Positions 49,782-58,772 of a stretch of DNA of 64,000 nt are shown one piece after another. The stretch spans positions 682,001 through 746,000 of the forward strand of contig JAXMAB010000004.1 in NCBI GenBank assembly GCA_046350655.1, read 5' to 3'. The notes under the pieces were generated by a model. That model saw only the letters and a list, made by a program, of their open reading frames with translations. It was not told the DNA's origin and did no database searches. The number at the start of each line of letters is the position of its first letter. Within the stretch, counting starts at the first letter, position 1. The DNA comes from JAEUHO01 sp046350655. Lineage in GTDB: Bacteria; Planctomycetota; PLA2; JAEUHO01. Made by a program: the position numbers and the translations under genes.

Positions 49782-50710
49782 ACGCGACGTTCGCGGTCGT
49801 CGTCGCGGGCTTCCTGGGCGCCTGCATCGGCTCGTTCCTGAACGTCGTGATCTGGCGCGTGCCGCGGGGCAAGAGCGTCGCCGACGGCCGTTCGCACTGC
49901 CCGAAGTGCGGGCACCTGATCCGGTGGTTCGACAACCTGCCGGTGCTGTCGTGGCTGCTCCTGCGCGCGCGGTGCCGCGACTGCCGCGCGCCGATCTCCG
50001 CGCGGTACCCCTTCGTGGAGGCGCTGACGGCGGCCCTGTTCGTCGCGGTGGCGCTCCGCCACCCGTTCCCGGACGGGACGGCCGTCGCGGTGGCGCACGC
50101 GATCCTGCTCTCGGCGCTCGTGGTCGTCTCGTTCGTGGACGTGGACCGCCGCGAGATCCCCGACGCGATCTCGAAGCCGGGCATCGTCGTGGGGCTGCTC
50201 GCGTCGCTGCTCGTGCCCGCGCTGCACGGCGACGCGTTCCCGGCGCTCGCGAACCGTCACCTCGCGTCGCTGCTGGCGTCCGCGGGGGGCGTCGCCGCGG
50301 GCGCGGGCGTGCTGCTCGCGGTGCGGTGGATCGGCCGGCTCGCGATGGGCAAGGAGGCCATGGGGCTCGGCGACGTGAAGCTGCTCGCGATGGTCGGCGC
50401 GTTCGTGGGCTGGGGCGACGTGATGATGGTGCTGCTCGTCGCGAGCGTCGGCGGCAGCGTGTTCGGCGGCCTGTTCGTCGCGGGGCGCGGGCGCCGGCTC
50501 GCGCCGCTCGCGGGCACGCTCGCGCTCGACGGGCGGCCGGCGACGCCGTTCGAGCGCGCGCGCGCGCGCCGCGGCGCGCGCCGCTCACGGTCGCGGCGCT
50601 CGTGCCCGAGGCGGCGGCCGGTGGCGTCGCGGCCGGCGCGCGGGCCGCGCTGTCGGTGGTGCTGCCCGGCGAGAGCGTGTGGAGCGACGACGGCAAGGAC
50701 GTGCCGGTGA
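49778..50710 (+). CDS. pilD: Prepilin peptidase (type IV leader peptidase), C-terminus frameshifted
   Basis: Inner-membrane aspartic protease and N-methylase that matures type IV pilins. The N-terminal methylase part shows GSFLNVVIWRVPRGKS and two zinc Cys pairs (HCPKCG, RCRDC). Catalytic aspartates lie in FVDVDRREIPD and GLGDVKLLA, with about eight membrane helices. As read the frame ends in Arg-rich junk at 50710. The family ending IPFGVFLALGAAAIVLFGPE is present in another frame up to the stop at 50946. The switch lies in a CG-rich tract around 50554-50580. The corrected protein would have 389 residues if one base was lost. Confidence 0.9.
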   Translation: MNATFAVVVAGFLGACIGSFLNVVIWRVPRGKSVADGRSHCPKCGHLIRWFDNLPVLSWLLLRARCRDCRAPISARYPFVEALTAALFVAVALRHPFPDGTAVAVAHAILLSALVVVSFVDVDRREIPDAISKPGIVVGLLASLLVPALHGDAFPALANRHLASLLASAGGVAAGAGVLLAVRWIGRLAMGKEAMGLGDVKLLAMVGAFVGWGDVMMVLLVASVGGSVFGGLFVAGRGRRLAPLAGTLALDGRPATPFERARARRGARRSRSRRSCPRRRPVASRPARGPRCRWCCPARACGATTARTCR

Positions 50711-50946
50711 AGGTGTCCGGCGTGGTCGAGCGCGTGGACGCGCACGACGGCGGACGCCTCGTGACGGTGCGCCCCGAGCCGCTGTCCGAGGCCGACGACG
50801 AGTGGCTCTCGACCTTCGCGCTGAACCGCGTCTCGATCCCCTTCGGCGTGTTCCTCGCGCTCGGCGCGGCCGCGATCGTGCTGTTCGGGCCCGAGATCCG
50901 GCACTTCGTGCTGGTCACGTGGCCGAGGTTCGTGACCGGACGGTGA
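50575..50946 (+). other. Out-of-frame C-terminal part of the prepilin peptidase
   Basis: Reads APLTVAALVPEAAAGG onward to a helix with IPFGVFLALGAAAIVLFGPE and a short tail ending FVTGR, the expected last helix of the enzyme. It belongs to the preceding gene after correction. Confidence 0.75.
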
Positions 50947-51273
50947 CACGGCGGCCGGGGCCTCCGCGGCCCCCTTCAGGCCCCGCCGAATTCGACCGAA
51001 CCACACGGGGCAGGGGGGATCGTGGTCGCGGAGGGGCCTTACGGAACCCTACGTCGGCCTCCGGGGGATCCCGACATCTTGAGGGCTAACGGCGGTTTCG
51101 GCCCACCATCTTGTGCTTTTTCCCGTTGACCTCTCCGCCTGACGTGTTGTCATCTGGCCCGTACGGCCCGGGTCAGTCGTAAGGGCCTCGCGCGGTCGAG
51201 GGGCGGCCGCGCGCGGTCCTTCGCCCGGGTCCGCGGTGAGGGCTGACCGCACGAGCGGTCGGGAGGTTCGAGC
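50947..51273 (+). promoter_or_regulatory. 327-bp promoter/leader region of the first OmpA-like lipoprotein gene
   Basis: No open frame of merit. Less GC-rich than the surroundings between 51050 and 51180. TTGACC at 51126-51131, 18 nt and TCATCT at 51150-51155 form a possible promoter; the downstream leader of about 115 nt contains GC-rich inverted repeats. GGGAGG lies about 11 nt before the ATG. Confidence 0.4.
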
Positions 51274-52119
51274 ATGCGTCGTATCGGGATCGTGGCGGGG
51301 GCGCTGGCCGCTCTCGTCGTCACGGGTTGCGCTTCGAAGACGAAGGAACAGCTGAGCGTCGCGCTCGCGGAGAACGCGGACCTGCGCCAGCGGACTGCGG
51401 ACCTCGAGTCGCAGTACACGCAGGCGCAGATGGACCACGACCGCGCGGTCGCGGACCTCGCGCGCAAGCAGCAGGAAGTGCAGGCGGCGCAGGCGGCCGC
51501 CATGCAGAACGCGCAGTACGCGGGCCAGGTGACGACGCTGCAGGCGCAGCTCGCCTCGGCCGAGCAGCGGCAGCGCGAGATGTACGAGAAGATGAACGAG
51601 CTCCTGAAGCCGCGTCCGAGCGACCAGCCCACGCTGCTCGCGTCGAAGAACCCGCAGCTCCAGGCGTTCCAGGCCGACCTCCGCAGCCGGCTCTCGCGCT
51701 TCGGCGTGACGGGCGTCGACGTCGACATCCGCACGGCGCAGGACGGTCAGCAGCGCGTCGCGGTCGTCCTCCAGAACTCGTTCCGTCCGGGCAGCGCGAG
51801 CCTCTCGTACAACCCGGCCGCCGTGAAGGCCGTCGTCGGCGTCGGCAAGCTGATCACCGAGTCGTACGCGGGCAGCCGCGTCACGGTCGAGGGCCACACC
51901 GACAGCGACCCGATCAAGAAGTCGAAGTGGGACAGCAACGAGGCCCTCTCGCTCGCCCGCGCCGAGGAGGTCAAGAAGCTCCTCCGTCAGGCCGGCGTGA
52001 GCGACAACCGCGTCTCGGCGGTCGGCATGGGCGCCCGCCAGCCGGTGTCCCGCGGCTCGACGGAGCGCGCGAAGGCGCAGAACCGTCGCGTCGAGATCTT
52101 CATCTACCCGGCGAACTGA
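51274..52119 (+). CDS. OmpA-family lipoprotein with coiled coil
   Basis: A 281-residue outer-membrane or periplasmic lipoprotein that ties the envelope to peptidoglycan. The lipobox is VVTGC. A coiled coil follows at about 25-105 (heptads around QLSVALAENADLRQRTADLE). The C-terminal OmpA domain has GHTDSDPIKKSKWDSNEALS, RAEEVKKLL and NRRVEIFIYP, which together bind diaminopimelate. GGGAGG precedes the ATG. It is followed 27 bp later by a related lipoprotein, so the pair forms an operon ended by the terminator at 52976. Confidence 0.92.
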   Translation: MRRIGIVAGALAALVVTGCASKTKEQLSVALAENADLRQRTADLESQYTQAQMDHDRAVADLARKQQEVQAAQAAAMQNAQYAGQVTTLQAQLASAEQRQREMYEKMNELLKPRPSDQPTLLASKNPQLQAFQADLRSRLSRFGVTGVDVDIRTAQDGQQRVAVVLQNSFRPGSASLSYNPAAVKAVVGVGKLITESYAGSRVTVEGHTDSDPIKKSKWDSNEALSLARAEEVKKLLRQAGVSDNRVSAVGMGARQPVSRGSTERAKAQNRRVEIFIYPAN

Positions 52120-52146
52120 GCCCCGGCGCTCACGAAAGGCACGCCC

Positions 52147-52947
52147 ATGATGTTCGCCCGTCCGTTCGCCGTCGCCGCGGTGGGGGCCCTCGCCCTGGCC
52201 GCGACCGGCTGCAAGAGCTCGCCCTGCGCGCCCCCGGCCTGCATGGCCGAGGTCCCGCAGGAGCCCGCGGCGGCCTGCCCGCCGCCCACGACGACCCGGT
52301 ACACGCCGACGGTCGCCCGCTCCGTGCCCGTCGCGCCCGCGCCCGCGCTCGTGAAGGCGGACCCGGAGATGCAGGCCAAGATCGACGTCCTGCGCACCAG
52401 CGTCGAGGCGCAGCACCGCCAGAACGCCGAGATCGAGGCGAAGATCCGCGAGATCGAGGCCGGCCGCACGGCCGCCCCGGTCGTCGCGGCCAGCACGGGC
52501 GGCGGCGGTGAGCCGTCCGCTCGCCGTCTCGCCGAGGAGCTCAAGGGCGTCCCCGGCGCGTCGGTCCTGGTCGAGGGCAGCTCGGCGATCGTCGTGATCA
52601 CCGACTCGTTCGACTCGGGCGTGGACCGCCTGAAGAACAACCCGGACGTCCGCTCGGGCCTCCGGGCGGTCGCGATGGCGGTGGCCCGTCACCCCGAGGC
52701 CCGCGTCACGATCACCGGTCACACGGACTCGGTGCCGATCCAGCGCTCGAAGTGGGCGGACAACAACGCCCTCTCGCAGGCCCGCGCGGAGATGGTCGCG
52801 AAGACCCTCGTCGCCGGCGGCGCCCCGCGCGAGCGGCTGACGGTCAAGGGCGTCGGCTCGGCGGACCCGATGGTCTCGCCGGAGAAGACGGCCGCCGACC
52901 GCGCGAAGAACCGCCGGGTCGAGGTGCAGTTCTCCTTCGCGAAGTAG
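52147..52947 (+). CDS. OmpA-family lipoprotein
   Basis: A 266-residue lipoprotein (lipobox AATGC), with a Pro/Cys-rich N-terminal segment (CAPPACM, ACPPPTTTRY) that may be disulfide-bonded. A short coiled coil follows (MQAKIDVLRTSVEAQHRQNA) and then an OmpA domain (GHTDSVPIQRSKWADNNALS, NRRVEVQFSF). The OmpA domain resembles that of the preceding gene closely enough to suggest duplication. AAAGG precedes the ATG. Such pairs are common in diderms with a peptidoglycan layer. Confidence 0.92.
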   Translation: MMFARPFAVAAVGALALAATGCKSSPCAPPACMAEVPQEPAAACPPPTTTRYTPTVARSVPVAPAPALVKADPEMQAKIDVLRTSVEAQHRQNAEIEAKIREIEAGRTAAPVVAASTGGGGEPSARRLAEELKGVPGASVLVEGSSAIVVITDSFDSGVDRLKNNPDVRSGLRAVAMAVARHPEARVTITGHTDSVPIQRSKWADNNALSQARAEMVAKTLVAGGAPRERLTVKGVGSADPMVSPEKTAADRAKNRRVEVQFSFAK

Positions 52948-52975
52948 CCTTCGCTCCGAGGCTGCAAGCCTCCCT

Positions 52976-53020
52976 GATCGCGTCCGCTCCCCCCGGGGGG
53001 CGGACGCGATCTTCCTTTCC
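52976..53020 (+). terminator. Rho-independent terminator of the OmpA lipoprotein operon
   Basis: GATCGCGTCCG (52976-52986) pairs with CGGACGCGATC (53001-53011), with a further C6/G6 stem inside, followed by the T-rich TTCCTTTCC. The strongest terminator in the window. Confidence 0.85.
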
Positions 53021-53393
53021 AGGCCGACCTTCCTCCGCCGACAGCGGAACAACGGGGTCGTAGCCGTTCGTTTCGCGGTCGCCCCGTGACCGGGGGGGGG
53101 GTGGAACAACGGGTCGTCGTCCCTTGTTCCACGAACGGCGGGCGGGCCTCGCGTACCGGGGGGGGCGAGTGGGATGTCGGGGGGACGGCCGGATGGCCGA
53201 AAGACGGGGGACCGGAGTCCGGCCCGGGGACCCGGGGGGATGGGCGGAAGGGGGCCCCCCCGTGCGGTGTCGAGGGATTTGGACCCTCGGTGGTGAATTG
53301 CCGCGCACGACCGTCAAGTGGCGGGACCCCGGCGGCCGATAGGGGCGGGCCGGGTATCCCCCTTTCGGGGGCGCCGGCGAGGAAACGCACGGC
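53021..53393 (+). promoter_or_regulatory. Upstream region of pilT with a 9-bp inverted repeat
   Basis: No gene seen. GTGGAACAA (53101-53109) is complementary to TTGTTCCAC (53124-53132), with CGGG/CCC extending the pairing. A further half-site GCGGAACAACGGGG lies at 53044-53057. The GGAACAA core is the same as in the metG leader repeat. A palindrome half copy follows at 53138-53158, then G-rich sequence. CGATAGGGG at 53337 and GGTATCC near 53353 are possible -10 boxes. Confidence 0.4.
53138..53158 (+). repeat. Dispersed palindrome, half copy
   Basis: GGGCGGGCCTCGCGTACCGG lies upstream of pilT. Confidence 0.6.
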
Positions 53394-54464
53394 ATGGCCA
53401 CCGCCACCATCGAGGAACTGCTGCAGATCCTGGTCGAACGGGGCGGGTCCGACCTCCACCTCTCGGCCGGCAGCCCCCCGCGCATCCGCGTGGACGGCTC
53501 GCTCGTCGCGACGGAGCACGAGGTGCTCCGCCCCGAGACGGTCAAGCGGCTCATCTACTCCTTCATCACGGGCGAGCAGGTCGCGCGCTTCGAGCGCGAC
53601 TTCGAGATCGACCTCTCGTTCGGCGTCGAGGGCCTGGGGCGCTTCCGCACCAACGTCTTCCTGCAGCGGGGCACGGTCGCGGCCGTGCTGCGCATGATCC
53701 CCTACCAGATCCGCAACTTCGAGGAGCTGGGGCTCCCGAGCAAGATCTGCGAGGAGATCTGCGCGATCCCGCGCGGCCTGTGCCTCGTCACCGGCGCCAC
53801 GGGCTCCGGCAAGTCGACGTCGCTCGCGGCGATGATCGACTACATCAACGCGACGCGCGCGCTGCACATCGTGACGGTCGAGGACCCGATCGAGTTCCTG
53901 CACCGCAACAAGTCGTGCCTCGTGAACCAGCGCGAGGTCGGCGGCGACACGCAGTCGTTCAAGCGGTCGCTGCGCAGCGCGCTCCGCCAGGACCCGGACG
54001 TCGTGCTCGTGGGCGAGATGCGCGACACCGAGACGATCGAGGCCGCGCTCACGATCGCCGAGACCGGCCACCTGACGTTCGCCACGCTGCACACCAGCGA
54101 CTGCGTGCAGACGATCAACCGCATCGTGGACGTGTTCCCGGCCCACCAGCAGCAGCAGGTCCGCACGCAGCTGTCCTTCTCGCTGCAGGCCGTGTTCTGC
54201 CAGCAGCTGCTGCCGGCGGCGACCGGCCGCGGCCGCGTCCTCGCGCTCGAGACGATGATCGCGAACTCCGCGATCCGCTCGCTCATCCGCGACGACAAGG
54301 CGCACCAGATCTACAGCATCATCCAGACGGGCGGGAAGCTGGGCATGCGCACCATGAACCAGTCCCTGCACGAGCTCTGCCGCCGCAACCTCATCACCTA
54401 CGACGAGGCCGTGGCCCACAGCAGCGACGTCGAAGACCTCAAGCGCACCTTCGCGAGGACGTGA
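53394..54464 (+). CDS. pilT: Pilus retraction ATPase PilT
   Basis: Hexameric cytoplasmic ATPase that depolymerises type IV pili for twitching and DNA uptake. Of its 356 residues, Walker A is GATGSGKS (134-141). The Asp box is VTVEDPIEFLHRN, Walker B is DPDVVLVGEMRDTETI, the His box is TGHLTFATLHTSD, and the C-terminal AIRSLIRDDKAHQI is the PilT-specific AIRNLIRE-type motif. It precedes pilB by 4 bp. ATG start with ACGAGG-like pairing upstream. Confidence 0.97.
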   Translation: MATATIEELLQILVERGGSDLHLSAGSPPRIRVDGSLVATEHEVLRPETVKRLIYSFITGEQVARFERDFEIDLSFGVEGLGRFRTNVFLQRGTVAAVLRMIPYQIRNFEELGLPSKICEEICAIPRGLCLVTGATGSGKSTSLAAMIDYINATRALHIVTVEDPIEFLHRNKSCLVNQREVGGDTQSFKRSLRSALRQDPDVVLVGEMRDTETIEAALTIAETGHLTFATLHTSDCVQTINRIVDVFPAHQQQQVRTQLSFSLQAVFCQQLLPAATGRGRVLALETMIANSAIRSLIRDDKAHQIYSIIQTGGKLGMRTMNQSLHELCRRNLITYDEAVAHSSDVEDLKRTFART

Positions 54465-54468
54465 ACCC

Positions 54469-56271
54469 GTGATCTCGTTCCACCGCCGCGTGCTGCGCAT
54501 CCTCGAGGAGGGGGGGTACCTCGACCCCTCGGCCTTGAAGGAGGTCTCCGCCGCCGCCACGCGGGGCGAGAGCGTCACCGCGATGGTGCTGCAGCGCAAG
54601 ACGATGTCCGAGCCCGACCTGCTCGGCGTCCTGTGCGAGCGCCTCGCGGTCCCGCCGGTCGACCTCGACCGCGTGGAGTTCCAGCCCGACGTCCACGAGT
54701 GGATGTCGGAGGAGCTCGCCAAGCGCGCGGGGTGCGTGCCGATCGCGAAGATGGGCACGCTGCTGACGATCGCGGTCTCGAACCCGTTCGACGTCGTCAA
54801 GCAGGACGACCTCCGGATCGCGACGGGCTGCGAGCTGCGCGTCTGCCTCGCGCTCGAGCCGCAGGTCCAGCGCGCGATGGACCGGCTCTACAAGAAGGAG
54901 GAGCAGGACCTCAGTCAGCTGCTCGACGACCAGGACGAGCACGACATCACGGTCAAGGAGCAGAAGGACGACGAGGTCACCGACCTCGGCGCCGTGACGG
55001 CGGACAGCCAGGACGCCCCGATCGTCAAGCTCGTGAACATGATCATCTACCAGGGGATCAAGTCGAAGGCGTCCGACATCCACGTGGAGCCGTTCGAGAA
55101 GCGCGTCGTGGTCCGGTACCGCGTGGACGGCTCGATGCACGAGGCGATGAGCCCGCCGAAGCGGCTCCAGAACTCGATCGCCAGCCGCCTCAAGATCATG
55201 GCGGCGCTCGACATCGCCGAGAAGAAGCGCCCGCAGGACGGCAAGTTCCAGGTGAAGGTCGAGGGGCGTCAGATCGACTTCCGCGTCAGCGTGCTCCCGA
55301 CGGTGCACGGCGAGAAGGTCGTGCTGCGCATCCTGGACTCGAGCAACCTCGGCCGGTCGCTCGACACCCTCGGGTTCGAGCCGCGGGCCCTGGCGGACTT
55401 CAAGGCCGCCATCGACGCGCCGTACGGGATGATCCTCGTGACCGGGCCCACGGGCTCGGGCAAGACGACCACGCTGTACTCCGCCGTGAAGGAGATGCTC
55501 ACGCCGGAGATGAACTTCGTCACGGTCGAGGACCCCGTCGAGTACCAGCTCGAGGGCGTCAACCAGGTGCAGGTCAACCCGAAGCGCGGCATGACGTTCG
55601 CCGGCGCCCTGCGGTCGATCCTGCGCCAGGACCCCGACATCGTGATGGTGGGCGAGATCCGCGACACCGAGACGATCGACATCGCGGTGAAGGCGGCCCT
55701 CACCGGCCACCTCGTGCTGTCCACGCTGCACACGAACGACGCCGCGAGCACGATCACCCGCATGTGCGACATGGGCGTCGACCCCTTCATGGTGTCGTCG
55801 TCCACGCTGCTCGTGAGCGCCCAGCGCCTCATGCGCCGCCTCTGCGAGCACTGCCGCGCGCCCATGGACGCGCCGGCGGACCGCCTGCGCGAGATCGGCT
55901 ACACCGACGAGGACATCGACGGGAAGCCCACGTTCTTCCGCGCCGTCGGGTGCCCGAGGTGCAACGCGGGCTACGCCGGCCGGTTCGCCATCCTCGAGAC
56001 GCTGCCCATCCGCGACGACATCAAGCGCCTGATCGTCGGCGGCAAGGGCGCGCTCGACATCCGCAACGCCGCGGTGGACGCCGGGATGATCACCCTGCGC
56101 CGCTGCGCCCTTCTCAACGCGATGCGCGGTCGGTCGACGATCGACGAGGCGCTGCGCGTGACCCTCGACGACCGCCGAAAGGTCGGCGAGGTCGAGGCCG
56201 TCGAGGCCTCGAGCGAGGCCGAGCACGCCGCGGCCGGCGGCACCGCCGCCGCCGCCGCCGAAGCCGACTGA
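54469..56271 (+). CDS. pilB: Pilus assembly ATPase PilB (GspE family)
   Basis: Hexameric ATPase powering pilin polymerisation. The 600-residue chain starts with GTG. The N-terminal MshEN-type domain (about 1-150) has REEPxLxxLxxR-like repeats; Walker A GPTGSGKT (326-333), Asp box TVEDPVEYQLEGV, Walker B LRQDPDIVMVGEIRDTET. A tetracysteine zinc knob (CEHC at about 460, CPRC at about 495) is typical of PilB/GspE. The C-terminus ends in a Glu/Ala-rich tail (EAVEASSEAEHAAAGGTAA). Confidence 0.96.
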   Translation: MISFHRRVLRILEEGGYLDPSALKEVSAAATRGESVTAMVLQRKTMSEPDLLGVLCERLAVPPVDLDRVEFQPDVHEWMSEELAKRAGCVPIAKMGTLLTIAVSNPFDVVKQDDLRIATGCELRVCLALEPQVQRAMDRLYKKEEQDLSQLLDDQDEHDITVKEQKDDEVTDLGAVTADSQDAPIVKLVNMIIYQGIKSKASDIHVEPFEKRVVVRYRVDGSMHEAMSPPKRLQNSIASRLKIMAALDIAEKKRPQDGKFQVKVEGRQIDFRVSVLPTVHGEKVVLRILDSSNLGRSLDTLGFEPRALADFKAAIDAPYGMILVTGPTGSGKTTTLYSAVKEMLTPEMNFVTVEDPVEYQLEGVNQVQVNPKRGMTFAGALRSILRQDPDIVMVGEIRDTETIDIAVKAALTGHLVLSTLHTNDAASTITRMCDMGVDPFMVSSSTLLVSAQRLMRRLCEHCRAPMDAPADRLREIGYTDEDIDGKPTFFRAVGCPRCNAGYAGRFAILETLPIRDDIKRLIVGGKGALDIRNAAVDAGMITLRRCALLNAMRGRSTIDEALRVTLDDRRKVGEVEAVEASSEAEHAAAGGTAAAAAEAD

Positions 56272-56288
56272 ACCCCCGGGAGCCGAGC

Positions 56289-57611
56289 ATGCCGTCGTTC
56301 AAGTACAGCGCCATCGGGGTGGACGGTCGTTCCGTCACCGGTCGGCTCGACGCCGCCAACAAGAACGAGTGCGTCGCCGAGCTGCGCCGCCGCTCGCTGA
56401 CCCCCGTCGACATCCAGGAGAAGGGGGGCGTGACCCGTCCCTCGTCGCCGGCGCCCTCCTCGCCGTCCCCGGCCTCGTCGGGCGCCTCGGGCGCCAACGC
56501 GGCGGGCAGCGGCGTCGCCGTCGCGCCCGCGAAGTCGTCGGGCTTCTCGTTCGGCGCGGTCAAGCCCGGCGTCCGCAAGCGCGAGGAGGTGGTGATTTTC
56601 ACCCGCCAGCTCGCGACGATGATCAGCGCGGGCATCCCGATGCTCGAGAGCCTCGAGATCCTCCGGGAGCAGGCCGAGAGCAAGCAGTTCGCGATGCTGC
56701 TCGACCAGGTGATCGGCGACGTCCGCGCCGGCCAGGACCTGTCCACGGCGCTCGACCGCCACCAGAAGGCGTTCACCAACGTCTACGTGAGCATGGTGCG
56801 CGCCGGCGAGGCGTCCGGTCAGATCGACGAGATCCTCGTGCGCCTCGCGGACTACATGGAGGCGTCGCAGAAGCTGAAGCGCGAGATCAAGTCGGCGATG
56901 ACGTACCCGATCGTCTCGCTGGTGATGATCTTCAGCATCACCGCGTACCTGATGATCGGCATCGTCCCGAAGTTCGAGGAGGTCTTCAAGTCCCTCGACG
57001 TGGACCTGCCCGGCCTGACGCGCGCCATCCTCGGCTGCTCGCGCTTCTGCGAGGCGAACTGGCCCATGATCATGGCGGGGATGATCTTCGCCGGCGGCCT
57101 GCTCGTGACGTACAAGCGCACCGAGAAGGGCGCGTACCAGTTCGACTGGCTGATGCTGCACCTGCCCGTGTTCGGCGCGCTGTTCCGCAAGGTCGGCCTC
57201 TCGCGCTTCGCCAAGACGACCGCCACGATGATCAAGTCCGGCGTCCCGATCCTCGGCACCCTCGAGATCGTGGCCGACACGTCGGGCAACCGCGTGATCG
57301 CGCAGGCCGTCGAGCGCGCCCGCGAGAGCGTGCGGCAGGGCGAGAGCCTCATGGGCCCGCTGGCCGAGAGCCCCGTGTTCCCGCCCATGGTGACGCGCAT
57401 GATCGGCATCGGCGAGAAGACCGGCGCCCTCGAGACGCTGCTCGAGAAGATCAGCGAGTTCTACGACGAGCAGGTGTCGGCCACGGTGAAGCAGCTCACC
57501 AGCCTCATCGAGCCCATCATGATCGCGACCATGGGCATCATGGTCGGCACGATCGTGCTGGCCGTGTTCCTCCCGATCTTCGAGCTCCAGAAGAACCTCG
57601 CCGGTCGCTGA
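56289..57611 (+). CDS. pilC: Pilus inner-membrane platform protein PilC
   Basis: A 440-residue polytopic protein on which PilB acts. It has the two GspF domains: EEVVIFTRQLATMISAGIPM (about 99) with LLDQVIGDVRAGQDLSTALD, and SRFAKTTATMIKSGVPILGT (about 306). Helices lie at about 208-232, 258-276 and 408-430. The N-terminal MPSFKYSAIGVDGRSVTG is typical. A Ser/Ala/Pro-rich linker (about 52-85) is longer than usual. It follows pilB by 17 bp; GGGAGCC precedes the ATG. Confidence 0.96.
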   Translation: MPSFKYSAIGVDGRSVTGRLDAANKNECVAELRRRSLTPVDIQEKGGVTRPSSPAPSSPSPASSGASGANAAGSGVAVAPAKSSGFSFGAVKPGVRKREEVVIFTRQLATMISAGIPMLESLEILREQAESKQFAMLLDQVIGDVRAGQDLSTALDRHQKAFTNVYVSMVRAGEASGQIDEILVRLADYMEASQKLKREIKSAMTYPIVSLVMIFSITAYLMIGIVPKFEEVFKSLDVDLPGLTRAILGCSRFCEANWPMIMAGMIFAGGLLVTYKRTEKGAYQFDWLMLHLPVFGALFRKVGLSRFAKTTATMIKSGVPILGTLEIVADTSGNRVIAQAVERARESVRQGESLMGPLAESPVFPPMVTRMIGIGEKTGALETLLEKISEFYDEQVSATVKQLTSLIEPIMIATMGIMVGTIVLAVFLPIFELQKNLAGR

Positions 57612-57838
57612 CGCAAGCGCCCATCCCAAGGCCCTCCCTGCCGCGCCCGACGATCCGCTCGCTGCGGCGGGCCTGCTCGCGGGTCCGCCCGCCAGCGTCT
57701 CGGAAGCGAGGGGTCAGGAACCCGCCGCGCGGCGTTCCCGCCTGCGGGGCTTCCCGGCTGTACTCGCCCGCCCCGCGTCGGTTGCGCCGGGCTCGCGACG
57801 GGCCGTACGCAACGCGTCCGGACGGGGAGGATGGGCGG

Positions 57839-57844
57839 TAGGCT
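57839..57844 (+). promoter_or_regulatory. Candidate -10 box of a leaderless transcript (TPR membrane protein)
   Basis: TAGGCT is followed by TCTCCC and the ATG at 57851, the same hexamer and spacing as before the kinase at 14166. Confidence 0.55.
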
Positions 57845-57850
57845 TCTCCC

Positions 57851-58483
57851 ATGCTCGCCGCCCTCCCCGCCGCCCCCCGTCTGCCGGCCGTCGCGGCCGC
57901 CGTGTGCCTCCTCGTCGCCGTCGTGGTCCTCTGCCGGCGGACCGGGTGGACCAAGACCCGCCGGACCCGGGCCCGCGTCCTGCTGTACGGCGCGACGGCC
58001 GCGCTCCTCGGCGCGCTCGCGTGGTGGGGGGCGGCGGTCCGCGAGGAGGGGCGCCAGGACGCGCTCCTGACGCGCGTCGCCGGCGCCGACGTGATGTGGG
58101 CCGCCGATCCCGCGCGGGCCCGCGGCATCTTCGAGGAGGTCCTCGCGGCGTCGCCGACCGACGACACCCGACGTCGCGCCCTGCTCGGGCTGGCCGCGGC
58201 CCTGACGCAGCTCGAGGCGTACGCCGACGCCGAGACGACGTACGCGACGGCGGACGCCGAGTGGGGGAGCGGGAGGCCGCGCGGCGCGCTGCTGCTCCCG
58301 TGGGCCACCATGCGCCTCCGCGCGGGGCGCGCCCGGGACGCGCTGACGCTCCTCGACAGCCCCGGAGCGTCGGACGGGTTCGGCACGCCGGAGGAGTCCG
58401 CGCGGATCCACGCCGACTTGCGGGCGAGGGCGCAGCGGGCGCTCGAGAGCCCCCCCGCGCCGGCCGCCGGGTCGCCCCGCTGA
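57851..58483 (+). CDS. Small membrane protein with TPR-like domain
   Basis: A 210-residue protein with two N-terminal helices (about residues 12-30 and 44-60) joined by a basic cytoplasmic loop (RRTGWTKTRRTRAR). A helical TPR-like domain follows (ARGIFEEVLAASPTDDTRRR, GLAAALTQLEAYADAETTYA) and faces the periplasm if the N-terminus is outside, or the cytoplasm otherwise. It lies between pilC and the pilin genes, so a role in pilus assembly, like TPR pilotins, is possible but not shown. Confidence 0.7.
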   Translation: MLAALPAAPRLPAVAAAVCLLVAVVVLCRRTGWTKTRRTRARVLLYGATAALLGALAWWGAAVREEGRQDALLTRVAGADVMWAADPARARGIFEEVLAASPTDDTRRRALLGLAAALTQLEAYADAETTYATADAEWGSGRPRGALLLPWATMRLRAGRARDALTLLDSPGASDGFGTPEESARIHADLRARAQRALESPPAPAAGSPR

Positions 58484-58772
58484 GGATGCCTAGTGCGACT
58501 AGGCGTCGTAAGGCCTAGTGGCACAAGGCGTTAAGGCGATTCGCGGGGTGGTCGATAGGAGCGGCGCTCCCGCCGGACTCACCCCCGGTGAGAGTTCGGG
58601 CAGCTACCCCACGGTTCCGTGGGGCCGCTGACCGGATCCGCTCCCCAGCCCGGAGCGAGGTCCGATCGGCGGCGCGGGTCCTCCCGCGAGTTGGTGTCCG
58701 AGGGGGCTACCCCGGGGGGGGAGCCCCCGCCTTCCATCACCTGCTTCCCGATCTCACAGGAGTCGAAATTCC
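58484..58772 (+). promoter_or_regulatory. 289-bp multi-hairpin leader upstream of pilin 1
   Basis: No open frame. Hairpins: GCCTAGT/ACTAGGC (58488-58504, just after the stop of the TPR gene), ACTCACC/GGTGAGAGT (about 58577-58596), CCCCACGG/CCGTGGGG (about 58606-58624), CGCGGG/CCCGCG (about 58675-58691) and GGGGGCT/AGCCCCC (about 58712-58737). The sequence block GCTACCCC occurs before the third and inside the fifth. TCACAGGAG provides the ribosome-binding site of the pilin. The leader is structured, but I cannot assign it to a known riboswitch class. Confidence 0.45.

Noticed and set aside
58560..58760. c-di-GMP-I (GEMM) riboswitch
   Set aside because: Hairpins are present but the conserved GEMM core sequences are not found at the right places; kept only as an unassigned structured leader.
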